Of a stretch of 12,844 bases of DNA, positions 1-6,805 are shown piece after piece; within the stretch, counting starts at the first letter, position 1; every line of letters starts with the position of its first letter. The stretch comes from Devosia sp. (GTDB lineage Bacteria > Pseudomonadota > Alphaproteobacteria > Rhizobiales > Devosiaceae). The position numbers and the translations under genes were made by a program. The stretch covers positions 1 to 12,844 of the forward strand of contig JAQGKG010000197.1 of assembly GCA_028290245.1 (NCBI GenBank), given 5' to 3'. A model generated the notes under the pieces. That model worked only from the letters and a program-made list of their open reading frames with translations, was not told the DNA's origin and did no database searches.

Positions 1-1441
1 TCTTGGCGTCGTCGCCCTTGCGTGGCGCGACCTTGTCCTGCTCCTTGGCCGTGTTGACCGCCTTGAGGTCGGGATTGGTCATCACTTGCTGATCGATCAC
101 CACACCGCCGGCATAACCCTGCAGGTCGACTTCGGTCTCGATGCTTTCGCTGGTGTGCCGATTGACCAGGAAGAAGGTCAGCGTGCCATCCTCGGCTTGA
201 ACGCCCGACACATCGACGAATGGCGTCTCAGCGGCATGCGTCGATGCATAGGCTGGCGAGTTGACCTGCAACTGCAGCGCCGTTCCGCGACCAAATACAG
301 AGGCGAAGTAATAAGGGTAGTAGATCGTCTGCGCCCAGGCTGGGCCGCCCTTTTCGGTCATGATCGGGGCGATGACGTTCACGAGCTGGGCAATGCAGGC
401 GATCTTCACCACATCCGAGCGGCGGATGAAGGTGTTGAGGATCAACCCCACCATCAGCACGTCTTCGAAATTGTAGATGTCTTCTAGCAGACCCGGCGCA
501 TGGGGCCAGCCGCTACTGCCTTCGAGGATCTGGCGATCCTTCTTGTTGGAATGGTACCAGACGTTCCATTCGTCAAAGCAGATGTAGACATCGCGCTTTG
601 ACTTGCGCTTGGATTTGACCTGCTTGATGGTCGAGGCAACGGTCTCGATATAGGTGTCGAGCTTCTCGGCCAGTCCCAAGAAATTGGGCGTGTTGTCATC
701 GCGATTGGCGAAATACATATGCAACGAGATGTAGTTGACCTCGTCGTAGGTGTGCTCGAGCACGATGCGTTCCCAGTCGGGATAGCTGGTCATATCTGGG
801 TTGGATGAACCGCAGACAATCAGCTCCAGCGACTTGTCGAACATGCGCATGGCGCGCGCGGTATTGGCAGCGAGCTTGCCATATTCGGTCGCATCCTTCT
901 GGCCAACCTGCCAGGGGCCGTCCATCTCGTTGCCTAGGCACCACAGCTTGACGTTGAACGGTTCCTTGCGGCCGTTCTTGATCCGCAGGTCGGACCAGTA
1001 AGAGCCGCCGGGATGATTGACGTATTCGAGGAAATTGCGGGCGTCGTCGACGCCGCGCGAGCCGAGATTGACTGCCAGCATCATCTCCGTGCCGACGGTG
1101 GCGCACCAGTCGGCAAACTCGTGGATGCCGACGGCATTGCTCTCCGATGTATGCCAGGCGAGGTCGAGGCGAACCGGGCGCTCCTCGCGCGGGCCGACGC
1201 CGTCTTCCCAATTGTAAGCTGAAACGAAATTGCCGCCGGGGTAACGCACCACTGGCACGTTGAGCTTTTTAACGAGGTCGACGACGTCGCCGCGCATGCC
1301 GTTTTCGTCGGCTGTCGGATGCTCGGGCTCGTAGATGCCCTCATAGATCGCCCGGCCCAGGTGCTCCAGAAAGGCGCCATAGACGCGGTCATCGATCTTG
1401 GAAATCGTAAAGTCTTTGTTTGCGATAACCGTCGACTTCAT
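1..1441 (-). CDS. abfA: GH51 alpha-L-arabinofuranosidase, C-terminus cut by window edge
   Basis: Retaining exo-enzyme that releases terminal alpha-L-arabinofuranose from arabino-oligosaccharides. The frame is open from the ATG at 1441 to the left edge, giving 480 residues; family members are about 500, so roughly 20 residues are missing. Near the N-terminus are YGAFLEHLGRAIYEGIYEP and VVRYPGGNFVSAYNWEDGVGP, both typical of GH51. The expected acid/base glutamate is E172 in LGNEMDGPW and the nucleophile is E291 in CFDEWNVWY; these fit the E175/E294 pair known from Geobacillus AbfA. The TIM barrel covers about residues 15-380, followed by a beta-sandwich ending in NPDLKAVNT. There is no signal peptide, so it should act in the cytoplasm on imported sugar. 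The start is supported by GGGGAGG at 1446-1452. It lies 141 bp downstream of the ArsR-type regulator with its own promoter-like sequence. Confidence 0.95.
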   Translation of the reverse strand, partial: MKSTVIANKDFTISKIDDRVYGAFLEHLGRAIYEGIYEPEHPTADENGMRGDVVDLVKKLNVPVVRYPGGNFVSAYNWEDGVGPREERPVRLDLAWHTSESNAVGIHEFADWCATVGTEMMLAVNLGSRGVDDARNFLEYVNHPGGSYWSDLRIKNGRKEPFNVKLWCLGNEMDGPWQVGQKDATEYGKLAANTARAMRMFDKSLELIVCGSSNPDMTSYPDWERIVLEHTYDEVNYISLHMYFANRDDNTPNFLGLAEKLDTYIETVASTIKQVKSKRKSKRDVYICFDEWNVWYHSNKKDRQILEGSSGWPHAPGLLEDIYNFEDVLMVGLILNTFIRRSDVVKIACIAQLVNVIAPIMTEKGGPAWAQTIYYPYYFASVFGRGTALQLQVNSPAYASTHAAETPFVDVSGVQAEDGTLTFFLVNRHTSESIETEVDLQGYAGGVVIDQQVMTNPDLKAVNTAKEQDKVAPRKGDDAK

Positions 1442-1468
1442 CGCGGCCTCCCCTTGTTCATCCGGTTT

Positions 1469-1484
1469 CCGGATTTGTATCATA
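1469..1484 (-). promoter_or_regulatory. Candidate operator, shared TGATAC motif (GH51 copy)
   Basis: Read on the minus strand this is TATGATACAAATCCGG. It matches TGTGATATTTATCCGG upstream of the ABC operon at 12 of 16 positions and TTTGATACACACTTGG upstream of the ArsR-type gene at 11 of 16. It sits at the expected transcription start of the GH51 gene, where a bound repressor would block initiation. Partly overlapping it, at 1461-1473, is a perfect TCCGG-TTT-CCGGA inverted repeat in the mRNA leader. Confidence 0.4.
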
Positions 1485-1490
1485 GATTCG

Positions 1491-1519
1491 GTAATAACGA
1501 CGGTGGCGGACGGGTGCAA
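1491..1519 (-). promoter_or_regulatory. Candidate promoter of the GH51 gene
   Basis: On the minus strand TTGCAC (1519-1514) is followed after exactly 17 bp by TATTAC (1496-1491). Transcription would begin near 1484, leaving a leader of about 43 nt. The -35 matches the sigma-70 consensus at 4 of 6 positions and so does the -10. This is inference from spacing and similarity only. Confidence 0.4.
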
Positions 1520-1582
1520 GAGTGTCGACGCCCATTTTTCGCGTAGGCGCTCCTTTATGGGTACACTTGGGGGACGATAAGG

Positions 1583-2509
1583 TTAGCGCGCCGTCTGCAG
1601 CCGCAGGATGATGTCCTGATCGTAATTTCCGAAGCCACGCCCAAAAATATTGATGCCTCCCGGATGCTTGGCGTCTTCCTTGACAGCGATACGCAGACGG
1701 ATCGAGCGATGATTGGCTAAATCCAGGTCAACGAGTGACACCGGCGAAATCTTCATTCCGTCGACGTAAGTGCCGTCCATCGTCACGCGCCAGCTCTTGA
1801 GCTTGCCATATTGGCTGCCCTTCAGCTTCCACCAGTCCGGCGTGTAGACGCCTCGTTTGTCGCCGTAATCGCCGGTCGACATCCAGGTGCCGATCTCGGT
1901 GCCATTGACCGATAGCGTAATGTCGCTGGGCCAGTCAGCCGAGGTTCCCGGCACTTCCGAGCTGAGCTCCATCGAGAATTCCATCACCTCGATGGTGTTC
2001 TGCGCGAGCTTGGCATTGTTGGGAAACTGGTACTCGACATAGCCGCGCGTAAACCAGATAAGCCCGGTTTTCATGCGTCCCGGATCGAGAAAAGTGTCCG
2101 GAACATCCAGCAATCCAATGATGCCTTCGACCGAACACAAACCGCAGGGGGCAGAGACTTCGCAGCTTGTATAAAGCCCAAGCGGCATCGCCACTTCGAT
2201 CACGTTCGAGCGCGGCTCGATGTCTTCCTTGAACATCACCAACACCTCGTCGAAGGTGGAATGGCAAATCTTCTGGTTACCTTTGCGGGCCTTTTGCGTC
2301 TCGGTGCGGATCAGTCCGGCACTTTCGAGAATCTGCAAATTCGTCGACACCGTCGATTGAGGCAGCCCGAGCCGCGCCCCGATGTCGTTGCCGTTCATCG
2401 GCCCCTCGACATGCAACAGCTTCAGCATCTTGACGCGGATGGGTGACGCTAACCCCCTGAGCACCTCGATGCCGTCTTCGGGGTCGATAACCAAAAAATT
2501 GCGGCTCAT
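1583..2509 (-). CDS. ArsR-type winged-helix regulator with large C-terminal sensor-like domain
   Basis: 308-residue cytoplasmic DNA-binding protein. Residues about 12-95 form an ArsR-like winged helix: LRGLASPIRVKMLKLL, then the recognition region LGLPQSTVSTNLQILESAGL and the wing ETQKARKGNQK. Classical ArsR proteins stop near 100-120 residues; this one continues for about 210. The extension has a linker with three cysteines (C116, C122, C125), then a beta-rich region with FTRGYVEYQFPNNA, WMSTGDYGDKRG, DWWKLKGSQYG and HPGGINIFGRGFGNYDQD. It resembles an uncharacterised group of long ArsR-like regulators found beside glycosidase genes; that recollection is from general knowledge, not a search. 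The C-terminal part probably senses a sugar (inference). The ATG at 2509 is the furthest upstream possible, since an in-frame stop lies at 2524-2522; the ribosome site (GGGA) is weak. It follows lacI by 58 bp and may be co-transcribed or use its own promoter. Confidence 0.85.
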   Translation of the reverse strand: MSRNFLVIDPEDGIEVLRGLASPIRVKMLKLLHVEGPMNGNDIGARLGLPQSTVSTNLQILESAGLIRTETQKARKGNQKICHSTFDEVLVMFKEDIEPRSNVIEVAMPLGLYTSCEVSAPCGLCSVEGIIGLLDVPDTFLDPGRMKTGLIWFTRGYVEYQFPNNAKLAQNTIEVMEFSMELSSEVPGTSADWPSDITLSVNGTEIGTWMSTGDYGDKRGVYTPDWWKLKGSQYGKLKSWRVTMDGTYVDGMKISPVSLVDLDLANHRSIRLRIAVKEDAKHPGGINIFGRGFGNYDQDIILRLQTAR

Positions 2510-2526
2510 GGCGTCCCAAATTCAAG

Positions 2527-2552
2527 ACTTTTGCCAAGTGTGTATCAAAAGT
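2527..2552. promoter_or_regulatory. Inverted repeat and candidate autoregulatory operator of the ArsR-type gene
   Basis: ACTTTTG (2527-2533) and CAAAAGT (2546-2552) form a perfect 7-bp inverted repeat with a 12-bp spacer. The minus-strand reading of 2549-2534, TTTGATACACACTTGG, is the third copy of the TGATAC motif. A possible promoter on the minus strand, TTGATT (2566-2561), 16 bp, TACACA (2544-2539), overlaps the repeat, so binding would block transcription of the regulator gene. The -10 match is modest. Confidence 0.4.
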
Positions 2553-2567
2553 TCTGATGTAATCAAG

Positions 2568-3575
2568 TCAGCCGGAGGCCCTTGTATCGATTGAGCTGCC
2601 TCTAGGGACCAGGGTTCCGGGTACAAACACGGTCTTGCTGCTGAGTTCGTGAGTACCAGCCAACTCGCTCAGGGCGCGTTCTGCCATCTCGACGAACGGC
2701 AGAGTGATGCTGGTTATTTGCTGGAATTTGGCAAATTCCCGATCGTCATATCCGACCAGCGCAAGGTCTTGCGGCACGCGCAATCCGGCGTCTCGGGCTG
2801 CCTCTAACACCCCTCGAATGATGATGTCGTTCTGGCCAAAGATCGCGTCGGGAGGCTGGTCGAGCGCAAACAATTGGCGTGCCGCTTCGTAGCCCGAGAC
2901 ATGGCCCCAGTCGCTGACGCCTTCATAGGACTTGCCCAAATTGAGGCCCGCCTTGTTGAGAGTGCGGCGATAGCCGGCGAGGCGCTCAGTGCTGGCAAAT
3001 TGCCAGGGATCGCCGGTGATTGTGGCGATGCGCCTGCGGCCGATATCGACCAAATGTTGCGTCGCGACGGCGCCGCCGTGGCGTTCTGCCGGCAGCACGG
3101 CAAGGCCCGAGCTATCCTCACGCCGGCAATTCAGCATCACATGCCGGAACTTGCCCAGCGCTTCGGGCGGCTCGGCAATGGCCGAAAAGCTGCTGGCATA
3201 GACCACGCCCTTAACGCCGAATCGGGCAAAGTTTTCGAGCCCCGCAATTTCACGATCAGGCATGCCATCCGACACCTGAATGATGATCTGAAGGCCCTGA
3301 TCATTGGCCCAGCTCTGCAGCCCGTAGATCAAATCGATAGGATAAGCCGACGAAATTTCGTTGATCAGCACACCAAACAGCCGCTTGTTTTCCTGACCCA
3401 AATTCTCCAGCCGAGGGCCGGGATCGTAACCAAGTTCGCGTGCCACTTCGAGCACGCGAAGCCGCGTTTGTGGGGCTATACGCATGCCTGGAACCTGGTT
3501 GAGGATCAGCGAAACCGCAGTGCGCGAAACATTCGCAGCACGCGCGATATCGACCATTTTCACCCGCTTTTTCAC
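2568..3575 (-). CDS. LacI-family transcriptional regulator
   Basis: 335-residue one-component repressor of usual LacI/GalR length. The N-terminal helix-turn-helix is residues 8-27 (VDIARAANVSRTAVSLILN), with the hinge region around ARELGYDPGP (45-54). Residues from about 65 form the periplasmic-binding-protein-like effector domain, with LFGVLINEI, the GQND segment near 247-250, GYDDREFAKFQQITSITLP (275-293) and the closing LVPRGSSI. The start is a GTG at 3575, supported by GGGGAGG at 3580-3586 and by the fit of the HTH; the ATG six codons on has no comparable ribosome site. It is divergent from the GH2 gene and followed by the ArsR-type gene. It probably represses the divergent GH2 gene and itself through the palindrome at 3624-3643. 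The effector is unknown; a pentose or galactoside is a guess from the neighbours. Confidence 0.93.
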   Translation of the reverse strand: MKKRVKMVDIARAANVSRTAVSLILNQVPGMRIAPQTRLRVLEVARELGYDPGPRLENLGQENKRLFGVLINEISSAYPIDLIYGLQSWANDQGLQIIIQVSDGMPDREIAGLENFARFGVKGVVYASSFSAIAEPPEALGKFRHVMLNCRREDSSGLAVLPAERHGGAVATQHLVDIGRRRIATITGDPWQFASTERLAGYRRTLNKAGLNLGKSYEGVSDWGHVSGYEAARQLFALDQPPDAIFGQNDIIIRGVLEAARDAGLRVPQDLALVGYDDREFAKFQQITSITLPFVEMAERALSELAGTHELSSKTVFVPGTLVPRGSSIDTRASG

Positions 3576-3623
3576 GTCGCCTCCCCGTCGCCATCCTTGA
3601 CAAGATAGCGCACCTGCCTCAGC

Positions 3624-3643
3624 TTGCTAAACAAATTTAGCAA
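3624..3643. promoter_or_regulatory. 20-bp palindrome, candidate LacI-family operator
   Basis: TTGCTAAA (3624-3631) and TTTAGCAA (3636-3643) are perfect 8-bp arms around CAAA, in the 105-bp gap between the divergent lacI and GH2 genes. It is the only full palindrome of this kind in the window. A consensus -35, TTGACA at 3597-3602, points toward GH2 but no good -10 follows at 16-18 bp. On the other strand TTAGCA, 17 bp, TATCTT could serve lacI, with its -35 inside the palindrome. LacI-family operators are usually palindromes of 14-20 bp, often with a central CG, which is absent here. Confidence 0.6.
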
Positions 3644-3680
3644 ACCGGCCTTCAGAGCTGGTCACTGAACCGGAGGAACC

Positions 3681-5534
3681 ATGACCGACATTCAAGCCAC
3701 CAGCACCATTGCGCCCAATCCACAATTTCAGCGCGAAAACTGGATTGATCTGTGTGGCTCTTGGGGCTTCGCCCACGACGACAGCGACGCAGGTGTCAGC
3801 GAGAACTGGTGGCGGCGGCCGGACGTCTTCGATCGCCAGATCGTGGTGCCATTTCCCCCGGAAAGCGAGCTGTCGGGACTGCGCGAGACCGGTTTTCACC
3901 CGGTTATCTGGTATCGCCGGACCTTCTCGGCGCCGAGCGTGCAGTCCGGCGAAAGGCTGTTGCTCAATTTTGGCGCCGTGGATTATGCGGCCACCGTTTG
4001 GGTCAATGGCCAGTGCGTCGGCAGCCATGAGGGAGGCCATGTGCCGTTCTCGCTCGATGTCACGCATGCTCTGGGCCAGGGGGAGCAGGTGCTGGTGGTC
4101 CGCGCGGAGGACCAACCGGAGGATGTCCGCATGCCGCGTGGCAAGCAGGACTGGCTCGAAGCGCCGCACTCCATTTGGTATCACCGCACCAGCGGGATTT
4201 GGCAGCCGGTGTGGCTCAGCGTCGTCCCTGCCCTGCACCTGACCGATCTGCATTTCGTGCCCGATCTGGCGCATCACCGCGTTAGCTGCGAAGTCCGCCT
4301 CAACACCGTGCCGACTGCGCCAGTGTCGCTGACCGTAAAGCTCAGCGCCCAAGGCAAGCTTCTGGCCCAGCAGGCCATGGTGTTGACCGAGGCCGAACTG
4401 CGCTTTGACATCGCCGTGCCGCAACTCGAAAACGGCGTGCATCGCGATTACCTGCTGTGGACCCCGGAACGTCCAAACCTCGTCGACGTCGAAGTCGTGC
4501 TAGATGGCGAGCGGCAGGACCGGGTGCAGTCCTATCTCGGCCTGCGCAGCGTTGGCGTCGGTGCCCAGCGCTTCCTGCTCAATGGCCTGCCCTATTACCT
4601 GCGCATGGTGCTTGGCCAAAACTACTGGCCCGAATCTCACCTCGCGGCGCCAAGTCCCGAGGCGCTGAAGCGCGAAGTTGAGCTCATCAAGGAAATGGGT
4701 TTCAACGGCGTCCGCATTCACCAGAAGATCGAGGATCCGCGCTTCCTCTATTGGTGCGACGTGCTGGGGCTCATCGTTTGGGAAGAAATGCCCAGCGCCT
4801 ATGGCTTTTCCAACTCCGCCATCGAGCGATTGTCGAAGGAATGGATGGCAGCCATCCGGCGCGATAAGAGCCATCCCTGCATCGTCGCTTGGGTGCCTTT
4901 GAATGAAAGCTGGGGCGTCTCGCAGATCGCCGACCGCACTGACCAGGCCCATTATGCCAGCGCGCTCTATCACCTGACCAAGGCCCTCGACACCAGCCGC
5001 CCCGTCATCTCCAACGACGGCTGGGAGCTGGTCGAAAGCGACATCTGGTCGGTCCACGATTACGCGCCTGACGGAGCGGGCCTGTCGAGCCGCTTCCACG
5101 AGACGGCGGATATCGAAGCAATGCTCAAGGGCATGGGTCCGGCTCGCCGCCGTATCGTGCTCGGCGGTCGCGAGTTGGGCGATGCGCCAGTAATGCTGAC
5201 CGAATTTGGCGGCCTCAGTTACCTGCCCAAGCAGGGCGACAAGTGGCACGGTTATTCCACCGTCGATGATCCTGCAGAGTTTGAGGATCGCCTGCGCGAT
5301 ATCTTCACCGCCATCGCCGCCATGCCGCATGTGGCGGGCTATTGCTACACCCAGGTCACCGACACCGAGCAGGAAGTTAACGGCTTGCTAACTGCGGACC
5401 GGAAGCCGAAACTGCCCTTCAAGACACTGCGCGAGATCACCACTCTACCAGCCGCATCAGTGCCGCATGAGCAGATCGACAATGCACGGCGCAAGGCCCG
5501 AGAGGCCGCAGCCGACGCTGAGCCGATTGACTGA
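3681..5534 (+). CDS. Glycoside hydrolase family 2 enzyme, cytoplasmic
   Basis: 617-residue retaining glycosidase. Domain order is an N-terminal jelly roll (about 15-190, with DLCGSWGFAHD and VIWYRRTFS), an Ig-like domain (about 190-290), and a TIM barrel (about 295-590). The barrel shows FNGVRIHQKIEDPRFLYW, the acid/base E409 in PLNESWGV and the nucleophile E508 in MLTEFGGLSY; the spacing of 99 residues suits GH2. A charged tail closes the protein. No signal peptide is visible, so it should hydrolyse imported substrate. GH2 includes beta-galactosidases, beta-glucuronidases, alpha-L-arabinofuranosidases, arabinopyranosidases and galactofuranosidases, and sequence alone does not choose between them. 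The partner GH51 gene favours an arabinose- or galactose-bearing substrate (inference). GGAGGA at 3672-3677 supports the start. It is the first gene to the right of the divergent lacI promoter region. Confidence 0.93.
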   Translation: MTDIQATSTIAPNPQFQRENWIDLCGSWGFAHDDSDAGVSENWWRRPDVFDRQIVVPFPPESELSGLRETGFHPVIWYRRTFSAPSVQSGERLLLNFGAVDYAATVWVNGQCVGSHEGGHVPFSLDVTHALGQGEQVLVVRAEDQPEDVRMPRGKQDWLEAPHSIWYHRTSGIWQPVWLSVVPALHLTDLHFVPDLAHHRVSCEVRLNTVPTAPVSLTVKLSAQGKLLAQQAMVLTEAELRFDIAVPQLENGVHRDYLLWTPERPNLVDVEVVLDGERQDRVQSYLGLRSVGVGAQRFLLNGLPYYLRMVLGQNYWPESHLAAPSPEALKREVELIKEMGFNGVRIHQKIEDPRFLYWCDVLGLIVWEEMPSAYGFSNSAIERLSKEWMAAIRRDKSHPCIVAWVPLNESWGVSQIADRTDQAHYASALYHLTKALDTSRPVISNDGWELVESDIWSVHDYAPDGAGLSSRFHETADIEAMLKGMGPARRRIVLGGRELGDAPVMLTEFGGLSYLPKQGDKWHGYSTVDDPAEFEDRLRDIFTAIAAMPHVAGYCYTQVTDTEQEVNGLLTADRKPKLPFKTLREITTLPAASVPHEQIDNARRKAREAAADAEPID

Positions 5535-5566
5535 TCGGCGGTGACCAAAACGCGTATGGGACGGCA

Positions 5567-5603
5567 TTTGTGATATTTATCCGGTTTTGTGATACTATTT
5601 CGC
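5567..5603 (+). promoter_or_regulatory. Tandem TGATA motif, candidate operator of the ABC operon
   Basis: TTTGTGATA occurs twice as a direct repeat 19 bp apart (5567-5575 and 5586-5594). The extended copies TGTGATATTTATCCGG (5569-5584) and TGTGATACTATTTCGC (5588-5603) resemble the sites before GH51 and before the ArsR-type gene. The region lies between the GH2 stop and the ABC ATPase, upstream of a TTGACG -35-like sequence, so it could be an activator site or overlap an alternative promoter. Confidence 0.45.
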
Positions 5604-5613
5604 ACTGATGGTA

Positions 5614-5645
5614 TTGACGTCCGAGCCTTCCATCTGAAAAATACT
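5614..5645 (+). promoter_or_regulatory. Candidate promoter of the ABC operon
   Basis: TTGACG at 5614-5619 is a good -35. The AT-rich stretch AAAATACT (5638-5645) gives possible -10 hexamers at spacings of 18-20 bp, which is longer than ideal. Transcription would start near 5650, immediately before the long hairpin at 5653-5687. Confidence 0.35.
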
Positions 5646-5652
5646 ACAAATG

Positions 5653-5687
5653 GCTGCGAGCCGGGATTTAAGTCCTGAGCTCGCAGC
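5653..5687 (+). other. Strong hairpin in the leader of the ABC operon
   Basis: GCTGCGAGC (5653-5661) pairs perfectly with GCTCGCAGC (5679-5687), and CGGGA (5662-5666) pairs with TCCTG (5673-5677) with one G-U pair. This gives a 14-bp stem with one bulged A (5678) and a six-base loop, TTTAAG. No T-run follows, so it is not a simple intrinsic terminator. It may be a stabilising 5' structure of the ABC mRNA or a processing end for the GH2 message. Confidence 0.55.
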
Positions 5688-5722
5688 AAGTGGCGCGAAA
5701 AGCGTCCCCGGAGAGGAAATTT

Positions 5723-6805
5723 ATGTCCGATATCGTCCTGAAAGAGGTCAGCAAGTCCTTTGGCGCCGTGAGCGTATTGGACAAGGTGTCCATGCACATC
5801 CAATCGGGCGAGTTCATTGTTTTCCTCGGCCCATCGGGCTGCGGCAAGTCGACATTGCTGCGCATGATCGCCGGCCTCGAAGACGTGACAGAGGGCGAAA
5901 TCCATCTGGGCGGTCGCCGCGTGGACCAGTTGCCGCCCAACGAGCGTGGCGTGGCGATGGTGTTTCAGAACTACGCGCTCTACCCGCATATGACGGTGCG
6001 CGACAACATGTCGTTCGGCCTGCAGAATGTCGGCACGCCCAAGCCGGAGATTATCCGCCGCGTCGACGATGCAGCTCGCATGCTGGAAATCACGCAATTG
6101 CTGGAGCGCAAGCCGGCCCAGCTATCCGGCGGCCAGCGTCAGCGCGTCGCCATCGGGCGGGCTATCGTCCGCGACCCGAAGGCATTCCTGCTCGACGAAC
6201 CACTGTCCAACCTCGACGCCGGCCTTCGTGTCCGTACCCGGCTGGAGCTGGCGCAGCTTCACAATCGCATCAGGGCAACGATGATATTTGTGACCCACGA
6301 CCAGACCGAGGCCATGACCCTGGCCACGCGCATCGTGGTGATGAACAACCGCCGCATCGAGCAGATCGGCACCCCGATGGAGATTTACTCCCGCCCAGCC
6401 ACGCGCTTTGTCGCGGGCTTTGTCGGCTCCCCTGCAATGAGCTTCCTGCCGGTGACTGCGGTTAGCGACGTTGGCGGCAAAGCCGCCTTCAGCTTTGCCG
6501 GACAGACGCCAGTGACAACGTCGGTTCCCTTCGCTGGCCTGCCTACCAGCAGCCTCACCTTCGGCATCCGCGCCGAGGCGGCGCTTGTCGATCCCAACGG
6601 CGCCATTGAGGGCGTCGCTGACGTGGTCGAGCGCCTGGGCGAGCGCAGTCTCATTTATACCCGCCTTGCCGATGGCTCGACACTGGTAGCCGAGGACAAT
6701 GGCGTCAGCACCGTGCAAGCCGGAGACCCAGTGCGCATTGCGATCGACGGCAATGCAGCCATGGTTTTCGACGATGCCGGCAAGGCCTATCACGCCGCCG
6801 CCTGA
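5723..6805 (+). CDS. Sugar ABC transporter ATP-binding protein (UgpC/MalK type)
   Basis: 360-residue ATPase that powers import by the two permeases encoded downstream. All nucleotide-binding motifs are intact: Walker A GPSGCGKST (36-44), Q-loop Q82 in FQNYALYP, signature LSGGQ (134-138), Walker B FLLDEP (155-160), D-loop SNLD (162-165) and switch H192 in VTHDQTEAM. After residue 235 comes a TOBE-type regulatory domain, as in MalK, UgpC and MsmX; total length is usual for this class. The start at 5723 (MSDIVLKEVSK) is chosen over an ATG at 5690 because GAGAGGA (5711-5717) lies just before it and because the family begins here. It is the first gene of the importer cluster, separated from GH2 by 188 bp holding operator-like and hairpin sequences. 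Confidence 0.96.
   Translation: MSDIVLKEVSKSFGAVSVLDKVSMHIQSGEFIVFLGPSGCGKSTLLRMIAGLEDVTEGEIHLGGRRVDQLPPNERGVAMVFQNYALYPHMTVRDNMSFGLQNVGTPKPEIIRRVDDAARMLEITQLLERKPAQLSGGQRQRVAIGRAIVRDPKAFLLDEPLSNLDAGLRVRTRLELAQLHNRIRATMIFVTHDQTEAMTLATRIVVMNNRRIEQIGTPMEIYSRPATRFVAGFVGSPAMSFLPVTAVSDVGGKAAFSFAGQTPVTTSVPFAGLPTSSLTFGIRAEAALVDPNGAIEGVADVVERLGERSLIYTRLADGSTLVAEDNGVSTVQAGDPVRIAIDGNAAMVFDDAGKAYHAAA

Noticed and set aside
86..487. Plus-strand frame opposite GH51
   Set aside because: The opposite strand encodes continuous GH51 sequence with both catalytic glutamates.
2874..3608. Plus-strand open frame of 244 codons opposite lacI
   Set aside because: Antisense shadow of a clear LacI protein; no recognisable domain and no good ribosome site.
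5345..6097. Minus-strand open frame of 250 codons crossing the GH2 end and the ATPase start
   Set aside because: It spans the ends of two well-supported genes and has no motif; it is a by-product of codon bias.
5650..6465. Plus-strand open frame of 271 codons overlapping the ABC ATPase
   Set aside because: Out-of-frame with the ATPase, Arg/Pro-rich, and overlaps intact Walker A, signature and Walker B motifs of the real frame.
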